Made by a program: the position numbers and the translations under genes. From assembly GCA_019634625.1 (NCBI GenBank), contig JAHCBA010000024.1, forward strand, positions 38,399-102,398: a stretch of 64,000 nt of DNA, read 5' to 3'. The stretch comes from Verrucomicrobiia bacterium. GTDB lineage: Bacteria; Verrucomicrobiota; Verrucomicrobiia; Limisphaerales; CAIMTB01. This document shows positions 46,045-54,504 of the stretch, one piece after another. Every line of letters begins with the position of its first letter. Position 1 is the stretch's first letter. Under the pieces are notes generated by a model. The model made no database searches. It saw only the letters and a list, made by a program, of their open reading frames with translations, and was not told the origin of the DNA.

Positions 46045-49000
46045 ATGAGCGAAGAGAACCAGGCATCTCGCCTTGATCAGCATCTCCGTCTCCGACTGGC
46101 GGATCTGTCGGCAGTGGGTTTTGAGCAGTTTTTTCTGCACTTCCTCAACGCCGGGATTTCCCTGGCCGTCGATCGGGGAGGAGAACGGATCGAGCGGAAG
46201 GTGATCGAGGCGATCACCTACGCTGCGGGGACCGGTCGCAATCAGAAGGGCATCGACCTGCTGGCCAAGATGGAGGGGGGGGAAACTTGGGCCTTCCAAT
46301 GCAAACGCCGGAAGACCTGGGACGTCGGTGCAACCGGGAAGGCGGTGGAGGATGCAACATACCCCGCTCAGCATTACTTCCTGCTGGTGGCCTGTGATCC
46401 GCACCAGGACGTGCAGGATTTGATGGCACAGTACGCCAACTGGAGTTTCTGGAACCTGGACCGCATTTGTCAGGAGGTCCGCATGCGGGTTCCGAAGCCG
46501 ATGCTGCCTCGGATCCTGCATTTCCTGGCGCCCGAGGAACTGGCGCGGTTCGCGCCGTTTGCGACGGATGCGCTGGTGCCCGCCATGGAGTACTTCGCGC
46601 CGATGTCGCGGCCCGGGCATTCGTTCCACCACGACCACCCGTTGATCGGACGCCGGCGGGAACTGGCGGCGCTGCATGCGTTTGCCGGCGATCCCCGGGC
46701 AAAGGTCCTGAAGCTCTCCGCCAAAGGCGGTGAAGGAAAAAGCCGCCTCCTGAAGGAATTCGCCGGGACGGTCCCGCAGGAGGGCCAGCCGGAAGTGCTG
46801 TTCCTGAATCCCCACGCCACCGGCGATCTGACCCTGGCGTTGTGGGAGCAGGATGTTCCGCGGGTTCTGGTGGTGGATGATGCCCACCGCCTGGATCGGG
46901 TGTCGGCGGAGTTGCTCGCGCTGGTCCGCAACGGGTCGGCGACGAAACTCCTGCTGGCGATGCGCCCGCAGGGAAGGGAAGCGGTCGATGAGCGGCTGCG
47001 CGACCAGGGATTCACCGAGGTCCCGACGATCGAGCTTCAAGCGCTGAAGGAGAAGGACAGCGTGGCGCTTGCAGAGGAAGCGCTGGGCCCCGGGCACAAG
47101 GAGCACGCCGGGGAACTGGCCGCCCGGACGGGTTCCAGCCCGTTTCTGACCGTGCTGGCAGGGAACCTCATTCGCCGGGGGACCCTTCGATGGGCAGGCT
47201 GGCATTCCGATGACGCGTTTCGAGCCGAGGTGTTCCGCTGGTTCGAACGCGAGAACCTGGAACCGTTGGATGAGACCCGTCGCGGGCCCGCTGAGCGACT
47301 GCTGCGCCTCATCGCCCTGCTGGAGCCGGTGAACCCGGACGAACCGTTCCATCAGCGCGGCGCGGACTGCCTCGAGATTCCGAAGGTCGAGGTGGAGGCA
47401 CTGCTGCACGGCTTGCAGGCCACAGGAGTCGTGTCCCCCGAGCCGGGCAACATTCGTGTCATTCCCGATCTCTTTGCGGACTTTCTGGTTTTCGAGACGG
47501 TCTTCGATCCCTTGCGGCGCCTGCCACAATTCGCCCGAACCGTCCTCAAGCTGTTCGTCGAGGACAGCACGAAGCTCCTGCGGAATCTCGCCGAGGCGTC
47601 CTGGGTCGCCAGCGCGCAGGCGATCCCCCACAACGATTTGATTCGGCCCCTGCTGGATCACGAATTCGCCCGGTTCGATGCGGCGGACGGTTGGGAGCGC
47701 CTGCGCATGATCCACGAATGGTCCGCCTTCTCCGTGTACCTTCCCGCAGAGTCGCTGGAGCTGGCCCGGAGAGCACTGGGGCGAAAGACGCCGCCTGTGG
47801 AACTGAACGGGGCGTCCACCGACCGCGACGGGCACTACGATGTCACTTTGCGGGACGGCGTGTTGGCGGGGCTTCCGGCCCTCCTGAAGCCCGTCGCACT
47901 CTGGCACGACGCGCAGCGGCACGAGGCGCTGGACGTCCTGTGGACGCTGGGCCTCGATGCGCCTCGCGGGGCCGCACAAGGCGGCGAGAATCACCCTTGG
48001 TCCGTCATTTCCGAGGTGGTCGGATTCTCGTCCCGCAAGCCGCTGCACGTCTCGAAGGAGGCGGTGGGTTGGGTGGCGGGATTGGCACGGCGTCCTTCCG
48101 TCCGGAAGGTCATGGAATCCAACCGTTCGGTCCTCGGCACACTCCTCGGGCCATGCTTCGCGCGGTACGTGGAGTCTTCCGAATGGCACGGCCGCACCGT
48201 GCGTTGGCACCAGTGCGAGGTGAACATCGAGGCCACGGCGCCGGTGCGCACCCGTGCGCGGGAAATCCTCGCGGAGTTGATCAACCAGGACTCATGGCGA
48301 TTGGCACTGGACGCCGTGCGTGCGGCGGAGCGGGCGTTTCAACGGACCGCGGGTTTGGAGGTCGCCTGGATGAAGGATCCCAAAGCGTTCCTCACCTCAT
48401 GGCTGCCGGAACGCGAGCTGGCCCTGGGCTTGCTGACCACAGCCTTGGCCCGGCATTCGCACCCGATGGTGCACTGGACTGTGCGGCAGATGCTCCAGTG
48501 CGCCCTGGCCCGGGAGGAGGACGAGGCGTTTGGAGCGAAGCTGCGCGATGTGCTGGCCGCAGTGCGGGACGATCTCGACCTGCAGTTGCTCGGAGTCATC
48601 CTTTCGGATGGCTATGTTGAACTTAGGGAAGAGCCTGGTGCGCCGAAGGGCGAGGCGCGGAACGAGACCATGGCACGCTGGGAGGAACGGATCGGTCGGG
48701 TGGTCGACGCGTTGGTCGCGGCGCGGCCGACTGCAACAGAGGCGGTGGAATATCTCGATGGGTTGGTCGCGGAGAGCCTTGAGGCGGGATATTTCCCACG
48801 ACTCGGAGAGCTGCTTCCGGTGCTGGCTCGGCGTCACCCGGAGTTGGCGGGTGCCATGGTGCCGGCATTCCACGCTTCGGGCCGCATCCCGGAAATCGCC
48901 GTGGCCTGGTATCATCTTCTCTTCGGATTGACGGACGAACCGGGCAGGGTCTGGCCGTTGCTTCGGGAAGCGGCGTCGCACCCGCGAACCGAGGTTCGGC

Positions 49001-50007
49001 GCGGAGTGGTGGACTACCTTCGATTCCGGGACCGCAAGGAGGTGGTGATCACCCCGGATGAACAGCTTCTGCTCGAGGAGATGGCCGGCAGTGCCGGAAC
49101 TGACGAGATGCTCGCCCTCGTCCGGTTGGTGCAATGGGCCGGCGAATCCTGTGCGGAGTGGGGATTCCGTCTGCTGGGTAGGCTGCGCCTTGCCGAGATG
49201 ACCGAGGCGCAGCATGGAGAGGTGCTGGCCGCCCTCAATCCTTATGGGGTGAAACGCGTGGCGCCCCCGGAGGCGACGGTACGTCACGTCCTGAATGCGC
49301 TGGTTGCCGTGCCCGAAATCATCGCGGACCACGAAGGCGGCGGTTTCCAACGCGCCGTAGAGCTGTATCCAAGGGTGGTCTATGACTTCGTGCTGCAACG
49401 CATTGCGGTGGGCGAACGGCTCACCCCGGAGGCCGGCTACCGGCCCCTGCCGTGTCCCGGCCTTGGCCGCTTTCGCCTTCCGGGACTGGACAGGGCGCCG
49501 GACTTTCCCGCCATCTGTGAGTTTCTGTGGCAGAAAGTGAGTTCACCGACAGTCAGCTCCCCACACAACGCCTGGTGCCAACTGTTCCAGGCCGTCGTCC
49601 TGGACCACATCGAGTTCTGGCTGCCCCGGCTGATCGAGGCGATCCGATCTGCGCCTACAATCGAGGATCTCAGGAATTGGCTGAACCTGATTTGCTTCGA
49701 CGGTTCGCTGGTGATTTTTCGCTTCCCGGAACTGACCTCCGCCGCCTTGCTGCGGGCCGAGGATCTCGACGGCACCGTGGGGTCCAGGCGGATTCGCGCA
49801 GCCCTCTACCACGTCACCGGTCCGTCGGTCCGGGGCTTCACGGATGGCGAACTGAACCGGGACAGCGACTACGTCGAGGCCGAGGCCATTCGGGCCGCGG
49901 CGACGCACGCCAAGGACCCTGTCCTGGGTCCCTTCTTCCGGTGGATCATGGCCGTGGAACAGGGTGACCGTGAGGACGAACGGCGCCGGCATATCCTGGA
50001 AATGTGA
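46045..50007 (+). CDS. Mrr-like nuclease / STAND NTPase / long C-terminal region protein (putative defence)
   Basis: A 1320-residue protein in three parts. Residues about 20-150 look like an Mrr-type PDDEXK nuclease: KVIEAITYAAGTGRNQKGIDLLA with D71, then TWAFQCKRRKTW with Q85-x-K87, the D...QxK variant of Mrr enzymes. Residues about 198-480 are a STAND-type NTPase: PLIGRRREL, P-loop KLSAKGGEGKSRLL (K232-S233), Walker B VPRVLVVDDAHRL, and a KLLLAMRPQG sensor. The remaining 800 residues are helix-rich, possibly repeat-type, and not recognised; in Avs-like proteins this part senses phage proteins. It is divergent from the DUF4143 ATPase and 740 bp before the SIR2-TPR gene. Its defensive role is inferred from architecture and neighbours. 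Confidence 0.78.
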   Translation: MSEENQASRLDQHLRLRLADLSAVGFEQFFLHFLNAGISLAVDRGGERIERKVIEAITYAAGTGRNQKGIDLLAKMEGGETWAFQCKRRKTWDVGATGKAVEDATYPAQHYFLLVACDPHQDVQDLMAQYANWSFWNLDRICQEVRMRVPKPMLPRILHFLAPEELARFAPFATDALVPAMEYFAPMSRPGHSFHHDHPLIGRRRELAALHAFAGDPRAKVLKLSAKGGEGKSRLLKEFAGTVPQEGQPEVLFLNPHATGDLTLALWEQDVPRVLVVDDAHRLDRVSAELLALVRNGSATKLLLAMRPQGREAVDERLRDQGFTEVPTIELQALKEKDSVALAEEALGPGHKEHAGELAARTGSSPFLTVLAGNLIRRGTLRWAGWHSDDAFRAEVFRWFERENLEPLDETRRGPAERLLRLIALLEPVNPDEPFHQRGADCLEIPKVEVEALLHGLQATGVVSPEPGNIRVIPDLFADFLVFETVFDPLRRLPQFARTVLKLFVEDSTKLLRNLAEASWVASAQAIPHNDLIRPLLDHEFARFDAADGWERLRMIHEWSAFSVYLPAESLELARRALGRKTPPVELNGASTDRDGHYDVTLRDGVLAGLPALLKPVALWHDAQRHEALDVLWTLGLDAPRGAAQGGENHPWSVISEVVGFSSRKPLHVSKEAVGWVAGLARRPSVRKVMESNRSVLGTLLGPCFARYVESSEWHGRTVRWHQCEVNIEATAPVRTRAREILAELINQDSWRLALDAVRAAERAFQRTAGLEVAWMKDPKAFLTSWLPERELALGLLTTALARHSHPMVHWTVRQMLQCALAREEDEAFGAKLRDVLAAVRDDLDLQLLGVILSDGYVELREEPGAPKGEARNETMARWEERIGRVVDALVAARPTATEAVEYLDGLVAESLEAGYFPRLGELLPVLARRHPELAGAMVPAFHASGRIPEIAVAWYHLLFGLTDEPGRVWPLLREAASHPRTEVRRGVVDYLRFRDRKEVVITPDEQLLLEEMAGSAGTDEMLALVRLVQWAGESCAEWGFRLLGRLRLAEMTEAQHGEVLAALNPYGVKRVAPPEATVRHVLNALVAVPEIIADHEGGGFQRAVELYPRVVYDFVLQRIAVGERLTPEAGYRPLPCPGLGRFRLPGLDRAPDFPAICEFLWQKVSSPTVSSPHNAWCQLFQAVVLDHIEFWLPRLIEAIRSAPTIEDLRNWLNLICFDGSLVIFRFPELTSAALLRAEDLDGTVGSRRIRAALYHVTGPSVRGFTDGELNRDSDYVEAEAIRAAATHAKDPVLGPFFRWIMAVEQGDREDERRRHILEM

Positions 50008-50224
50008 TCCCGCTGCCGTGGAGGGGTGCGTTGGATGTCATCGAACCCCGATTCAGCCCGCATGCGCGCTACCAGAGCTGCGAGTTGCCCTGTCCCTTGC
50101 GCCACCGATCCTGTTCCTCGCAGTTTCCTGCCTTGAACACCGAGCCGCGAGGACGCGGATACGGACTCAAGATCTCCATCGAAATCGAAATCGGGGTCGG
50201 GACTTCAAATTCCGCGATTCTCTT

Positions 50225-50660
50225 TCGAGGCGGATTGCGGATCGTGTCGGTTGTTGGGTGTGCACGCTTTAGCGTGTCGGGGTGGTTCGGAGGCTCACGC
50301 TGAAGCGTGGACACCCAACCCTTCCGGCAGGGCGGGGACGTGGGGGGGCACGGGGTTTGGCTGCACTCCGTTGGGTGTGGAGGCTTTCGTGAGCCTGCGG
50401 CGCCGATGGCGATCCCGATCCCGATTTCGAGGGGAGGGTGCGGTGATGAGGGGTGGGGGTCGACTCCCGGCTGATCTCTCGAAACTCTTCGGGTTTTGCC
50501 TGTCAGGGATCTGAAGGCGGGCACACTTCGGGGCAACGATTCTGGATACTCAGAGCGGAGCGAGGGTGTCGAGAGGTCAGGATTCCGTTGCAGGGGGGAT
50601 GGTGATTTGGGATCGATCGAGTACGAGTACCGCCCTTCGGGCTGAGTACGAGTACGGGGG
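50225..50660. repeat. Composite hairpin repeat family 2, copy 2, with GAGTAC hairpin
   Basis: The 739 bp spacer 50008-50746 holds no gene. It contains a 6-base periodic tract (GAAATCGAAATCGGGGTCGG, about 50178) and CACGCTTTAGCGTG and CACGCTGAAGCGTG hairpins. It also has the GGCTGCACTCCGTTGGGTGT and GCGGCGCCGATGGCGAT blocks of copy 1, a GAAACTC-TTC-GGGTTTT stem (about 50478), and the 36-base GAGTAC hairpin unit shared with 36083. Confidence 0.75.
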
Positions 50661-50746
50661 GAGGGTCGCTCAGCGAGTTGATGCTGGTTGTGCGATTCGG
50701 AACGATTCAAGCTTGGGAAGGCGCGAGTATGCGAGGTGACCGACTC

Positions 50747-53233
50747 ATGGCAACGGTAGGGTTCCTGGAAACCTTTTCAGACCGGCATCGAAACCGGGGC
50801 GATCGTCCGTTCTGCTTCATCCTGGGTGCAGGGGCGTCACAACAGTCCGGAATTCCCACGGGCGGGGACATGGCCAGGGAATGGGTCGAAAAGCTCCACA
50901 GGAAGTACGATCTGGCGAGGTTGCCGCTGGAGGAGTGGGCGACGGCGGAACGACTGGACATCGACGGGTTCGATTTCCAGAATCCCGCCCGCTCCTACCC
51001 GAAACTCTATTCCGCGTGCTATCGGGATCATGCGGAGGACGGCTACGCCTTTCTCGAAGCGAAGATGGAGAACAAGGAGCCCAGCTTTGGCTACTCAGTG
51101 CTGGCCTATATCCTCGCCGAAACGCCGCACAAGGTCCTGATCACCACGAATTTTGACAATCTGGCGGCCGACGCCCTATCGATCCATTCCAGTACCTTCC
51201 CCATCGTGGTGGGCCACGACTCGCTTGCCAGCTATGCCCGAGTGGCGCTGCGGCGTCCCCTGATTGCGAAGGTGCATGGGAGCCTGGGTTTTGCCCCCAA
51301 GAGTTCCCCCGACGAATTGAAGGAGCTGAGCATCGAATGGAAGGGGGCGCTGGCCGCGATCCTCGAGCGCTACACTCCCATTGTCATCGGTTACGACGGC
51401 AATGACGGCAGCCTGATGGGAACCTTGGAGAGCCTGCCGGAGTCGGTCCCGGACACCGTCTTCTGGTGTTTCTGGAATCCGGACAACGAACCTGTGAAGA
51501 GGCTGGAGGCCGTTCCGCAGGCCGTCCGCGACTACGTGGCCAGGCAAAAGGGTCACTTGGTTCCGATCCCGGGATTTGATGAACTGATGCTGTTACTGCA
51601 TCGCGAGTTGAACAAAGTTGGGACGGCTCCAAATCTTTACGACCGGCTCAAGAAGCGCTCGGAAGAGCGGGTCAGACGCTTTGACGAGCAGCAACGGGTC
51701 CTGTCCGAGAAACTGGATCAAACTTCCAGGAAGGTGGAAGAAGTCACAGGTGATCCGGGTATGCGTGGCACCGCGAAGGCGGAGGCCGGGCAAAAGGCGT
51801 TGGAAGTCAATCGACTCCTTCTGGCCGCAGTTCGTGATCTGGCCCATCAGAGAGTGGGCAAACCCTGGTGGGTCTGGGAGCAGGAGGCGACAGCTCAGGA
51901 AGATCCGGTCGCCCGCGAACGAGTTTATCAGGAGGCGCTCAAGGCATTCCCCGGCAATGCTTCCCTGCGCGGCAACTACGCCAACCGCCTGGCGCAAGAA
52001 GGGCGAATGGAGGAAGCGGAGGTGTACTACCAGCGGGCGTTGGAGGCCGATCCGAACCATGCCAACCATCTGGGCAACTATGCCGTGTTCCTGGAAAAGC
52101 GTGGTCGACTGCAGGAAGCGGAGGCGTATTTCCAGCGGGCGCTGGAGGCCGATCCGAAGCACGACGGCCATCTGGACAACTACGCCGTGTTCTTGGAAAA
52201 GCGTGGTCGACTGCAGGAAGCGGAGGCGTACTACCAGCGAGCGTTGGAGGTCGATCCGAAGCAGGCCAATCACCTTGGCAACTACGCCGACTTCCTGGAG
52301 AAGCGTGGTCGACTGCAGGAAGCGGAGGCGTACTACCAACGGGCGTTGGAGGTCGATCCGAAGCACGCCAATCATCTTGGCAACTACGCCATGTTCCTCG
52401 AAAAGCGTGGGCGAACGGAGGAGGCGGAGGCGTACTACCAGGAGGCGTTGGAGGCCAATCCGAAGCACGCCAACAATCTTGGCAACTATGCCGTGTTTCT
52501 GGAAAGGCGTGGGCGACTGGAGGAAGCGGAAGCGTATTACCGACGGGCGTTGGAGGTCGATCCGAAGCACGCCAACAACCTGGGCAACTACGCCGACTTC
52601 CTGGAGAAGCGTGGGCGACTGGAGGAAGCGGAAGCGTATTACCGACGGGCGTTGGAGGTCGATCCAAAGCTTGCCGGCCATCTGGGCAACTATGCCGTGT
52701 TCCTGGGAAACCGTGGGCGACTGGAGGAAGCGGAAGCGTACTACCAGCGGGCTTTGGAGGCCGATCCGAAGCACGCTGGCCATCTGGGCAACTACGCCCT
52801 GTTCCTGGAGAGGCGTGGGCGACTGGAGGAAGCGGAGGTGTATTTCAAGCGGGCGTTGGAGGCCGATCCGAAGCACGCCAACCATCTGGGCAACTACGCC
52901 CAACTTCTATTCCTTCTTGGGCGTTCCGATGAGGCGATGCGGCGATGGGTCGAGGCGGAAAGGCTGGCGGATGGGAATCGAGCCCTTCAGGTCGAGCTTG
53001 CCTTCTATCGGGCGGCCCATGTGCGGGAGGATTGGCCCGGGATTCTTGGATCGTTGAAGGAGCGGGTGGCGACGGGAGACCGATCGCCGGGTTGGGATTT
53101 CAAAGCCACCATCGAGGTGGCAGCGAAGTCGGGGCATCCCAACGTGCGCCTGCTGGAGGTGCTGGCCGCCGTCCTGTGCCACGGTGGCGATCCGGCGACG
53201 CTGGATGAGTTCCCCGAATGGCGGGCAGCTTGA
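50747..53233 (+). CDS. SIR2-like domain / tetratricopeptide repeat protein (putative NADase defence effector)
   Basis: The 828-residue product has an N-terminal SIR2-type NAD-binding domain at about 15-290: FCFILGAGASQQSGIP, KVLITTNFDNL with N135, IAKVHGSLGF with H177, and PIVIGYDGNDGSL. The Asn/His pair used for NAD hydrolysis in defence SIR2 domains is present. A charged linker (about 300-400) follows. Ten 34-residue TPRs from about 410 to 745 come next (consensus NYAVFLEKRGRLEEAEAYY), then a 90-residue tail. ATG 50747 is chosen because GAGGTG lies 8 bp upstream; 50729 and 50678 are alternatives. Known SIR2 defence proteins deplete NAD on infection; here the TPRs probably do the sensing. 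Confidence 0.82.
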   Translation: MATVGFLETFSDRHRNRGDRPFCFILGAGASQQSGIPTGGDMAREWVEKLHRKYDLARLPLEEWATAERLDIDGFDFQNPARSYPKLYSACYRDHAEDGYAFLEAKMENKEPSFGYSVLAYILAETPHKVLITTNFDNLAADALSIHSSTFPIVVGHDSLASYARVALRRPLIAKVHGSLGFAPKSSPDELKELSIEWKGALAAILERYTPIVIGYDGNDGSLMGTLESLPESVPDTVFWCFWNPDNEPVKRLEAVPQAVRDYVARQKGHLVPIPGFDELMLLLHRELNKVGTAPNLYDRLKKRSEERVRRFDEQQRVLSEKLDQTSRKVEEVTGDPGMRGTAKAEAGQKALEVNRLLLAAVRDLAHQRVGKPWWVWEQEATAQEDPVARERVYQEALKAFPGNASLRGNYANRLAQEGRMEEAEVYYQRALEADPNHANHLGNYAVFLEKRGRLQEAEAYFQRALEADPKHDGHLDNYAVFLEKRGRLQEAEAYYQRALEVDPKQANHLGNYADFLEKRGRLQEAEAYYQRALEVDPKHANHLGNYAMFLEKRGRTEEAEAYYQEALEANPKHANNLGNYAVFLERRGRLEEAEAYYRRALEVDPKHANNLGNYADFLEKRGRLEEAEAYYRRALEVDPKLAGHLGNYAVFLGNRGRLEEAEAYYQRALEADPKHAGHLGNYALFLERRGRLEEAEVYFKRALEADPKHANHLGNYAQLLFLLGRSDEAMRRWVEAERLADGNRALQVELAFYRAAHVREDWPGILGSLKERVATGDRSPGWDFKATIEVAAKSGHPNVRLLEVLAAVLCHGGDPATLDEFPEWRAA
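51974..52915 (+). repeat. Tandem 102 bp DNA repeats encoding the TPRs
   Basis: About nine consecutive 102 bp units, each starting near GGCAACTACGCC (51971, 52073, 52175, 52277 and so on), are nearly identical at DNA level. Differences are concentrated in a few codons (V/D/M/L after NYA; HAN/QAN/LAG near the unit end). Confidence 0.9.
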
Positions 53234-53715
53234 ACCCGAGGGAAGGGAGGACAACGACGGGGTCTCTTCGTGCGCCCCGTTCACCCGTCAGGTTCCATCG
53301 GGGTCGGAATCGGAATCGGAATCGGAATCGAAAGGGCTGAAATGGGATTTGGACACGCTAACGAATCAGGGAGAGCGCAGGCGTACGATCGATGTGGAAC
53401 CGGGTGGGGATTGGGTGGGCGGAGACGATCCCGATTCCGATACCGACCCCGATACCGATCGGAAGCGGAAGCCCGGCAACTGCCAGCCAGGCGTTCGGGA
53501 AGCTATGTCTGAACGATCCTCATGCGGACTGGGTTCTGCGACCCCTCGCGGGGTCGTGAACGGGGGGGGGGATTTGCTCCGGGGGTCGAAGCCCGCTCCG
53601 CGGGTTCGACCCCGGCTAATGTCTGGAAACCCTCCGGGTTTCTCCGGTCAGAGGGGAGAAACGTCACGGGGTACGGAGGCTCACGCTGAAGCGTGGACAC
53701 CCAACGGGAGCGGAG
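53234..53715. repeat. Composite hairpin repeat family 2, copy 3, with hexamer tracts
   Basis: The 518 bp spacer before rdgB has no gene. It holds GGAATC periodic runs (about 53303-53330) and a GATTCCGATACCGACCCCGA run (about 53430). Hairpins follow: CGACCCC-TCGC-GGGGTCG (53539-53556), GGGGTCGAA...TTCGACCCC with an inner CCCGC-TCC-GCGGG (53582-53613), and GAAACCC-TCC-GGGTTTC (53626-53642). The GGAGGCTCACGCTGAAGCGT block ends it. It matches parts of copies 1 and 2. Confidence 0.75.
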
Positions 53716-53751
53716 GGGTGAAGTCGGTGACAATTCCCCGCCCGCTGCGGC

Positions 53752-54504
53752 ATGCTGCGCGGCGTGACAACCGTGGTTATCGCGACCCGCAACGGGCACA
53801 AGGTGGAGGAGATCCGGGCGGTGCTGGGCGAGGGGTTCCGGGTCCTCGGAGCGGCGGAGGTGGGGGACGTGCCGGATGTGGAGGAGACCGGGACGACGTT
53901 CGTCGAGAATGCGCGGCTCAAGGCGGAGGCCCTGGCCGCGTGGTTGCGCGGTCCGCGGGCCGCGAATGAGAAGGGCGGCGGCCGGACGGTGGACGGTTCA
54001 TGGGCGGTGCTGGCGGACGATTCGGGGCTCGAAGTGGACGCGCTGGGCGGGGCGCCCGGGGTGCATTCGGCACGGTTCGCGTCCGCGGATTTCGGTCTGG
54101 AGGGCAATGCGCCCGATGCCGCGAACAACGCCCGGCTGATGCGGTTGCTGGCGGCCGTGCCGTGGGAAGGGCGGACGGCGCGGTTCCGGTGTGTGCTGGT
54201 GTGGGAATGGCTGGACGATCAGGTGCAGGGCGGGAGTTTCGACGGGACCTGCGAGGGCCGGATCGGGTGGGTGCCGCGGGGATCGAGGGGTTTCGGGTAC
54301 GATCCGCTGTTTGTGCCCGAGGGCGGGACGGACACGCTGGCGGAATTGGGCGAGGCGGTGAAGAACCGCATCAGCCATCGGGCCCGGGCGCTGGAGCGAT
54401 TGCGGGCGTGGCTGGGATCGGGGTGCGGCGTCCCGCACGGTGCGAATGGAGGTCAGGGAGGTCAGGGAAACGCCGGGGCCGGTTCGCCGAGCAGGAGTGT
54501 CTGA
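53752..54504 (+). CDS. rdgB: Non-canonical purine NTP pyrophosphatase (RdgB/HAM1)
   Basis: RdgB removes dITP/XTP to keep deaminated purines out of DNA. The 250-residue product has VVIATRNGHKVEEIRAVL (the S/T-x-N-x2-K motif), ETGTTFVENARLKAEA, VLADDSGLEVDALGGAPGVHSARFA and GFGYDPLFVPEG, ending NRISHRARALERLRAWL. It is longer than the usual 200 residues through an insertion after ENARLKAEALAAWL and a glycine-rich tail. ATG 53752 is taken; GTG 53764 is also plausible. The last 43 bp overlap the convergent HAD phosphatase gene. Confidence 0.92.
   Translation: MLRGVTTVVIATRNGHKVEEIRAVLGEGFRVLGAAEVGDVPDVEETGTTFVENARLKAEALAAWLRGPRAANEKGGGRTVDGSWAVLADDSGLEVDALGGAPGVHSARFASADFGLEGNAPDAANNARLMRLLAAVPWEGRTARFRCVLVWEWLDDQVQGGSFDGTCEGRIGWVPRGSRGFGYDPLFVPEGGTDTLAELGEAVKNRISHRARALERLRAWLGSGCGVPHGANGGQGGQGNAGAGSPSRSV

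Noticed and set aside
46003..48210. Extension of the DUF4143 frame to 1144 residues
   Set aside because: The extra 736 residues are antisense to the Mrr-STAND gene and carry no domain; family similarity begins at MEHVNQIP.
51593..52903. 436-codon minus-strand frame with regular repeats
   Set aside because: It is the mirror of the TPR-coding repeats, so its periodicity is inherited from the real gene.
51974..52915. Regular 102 bp spacing suggestive of a CRISPR-like array
   Set aside because: The repeats are in-frame codons of TPRs with no unique spacers.
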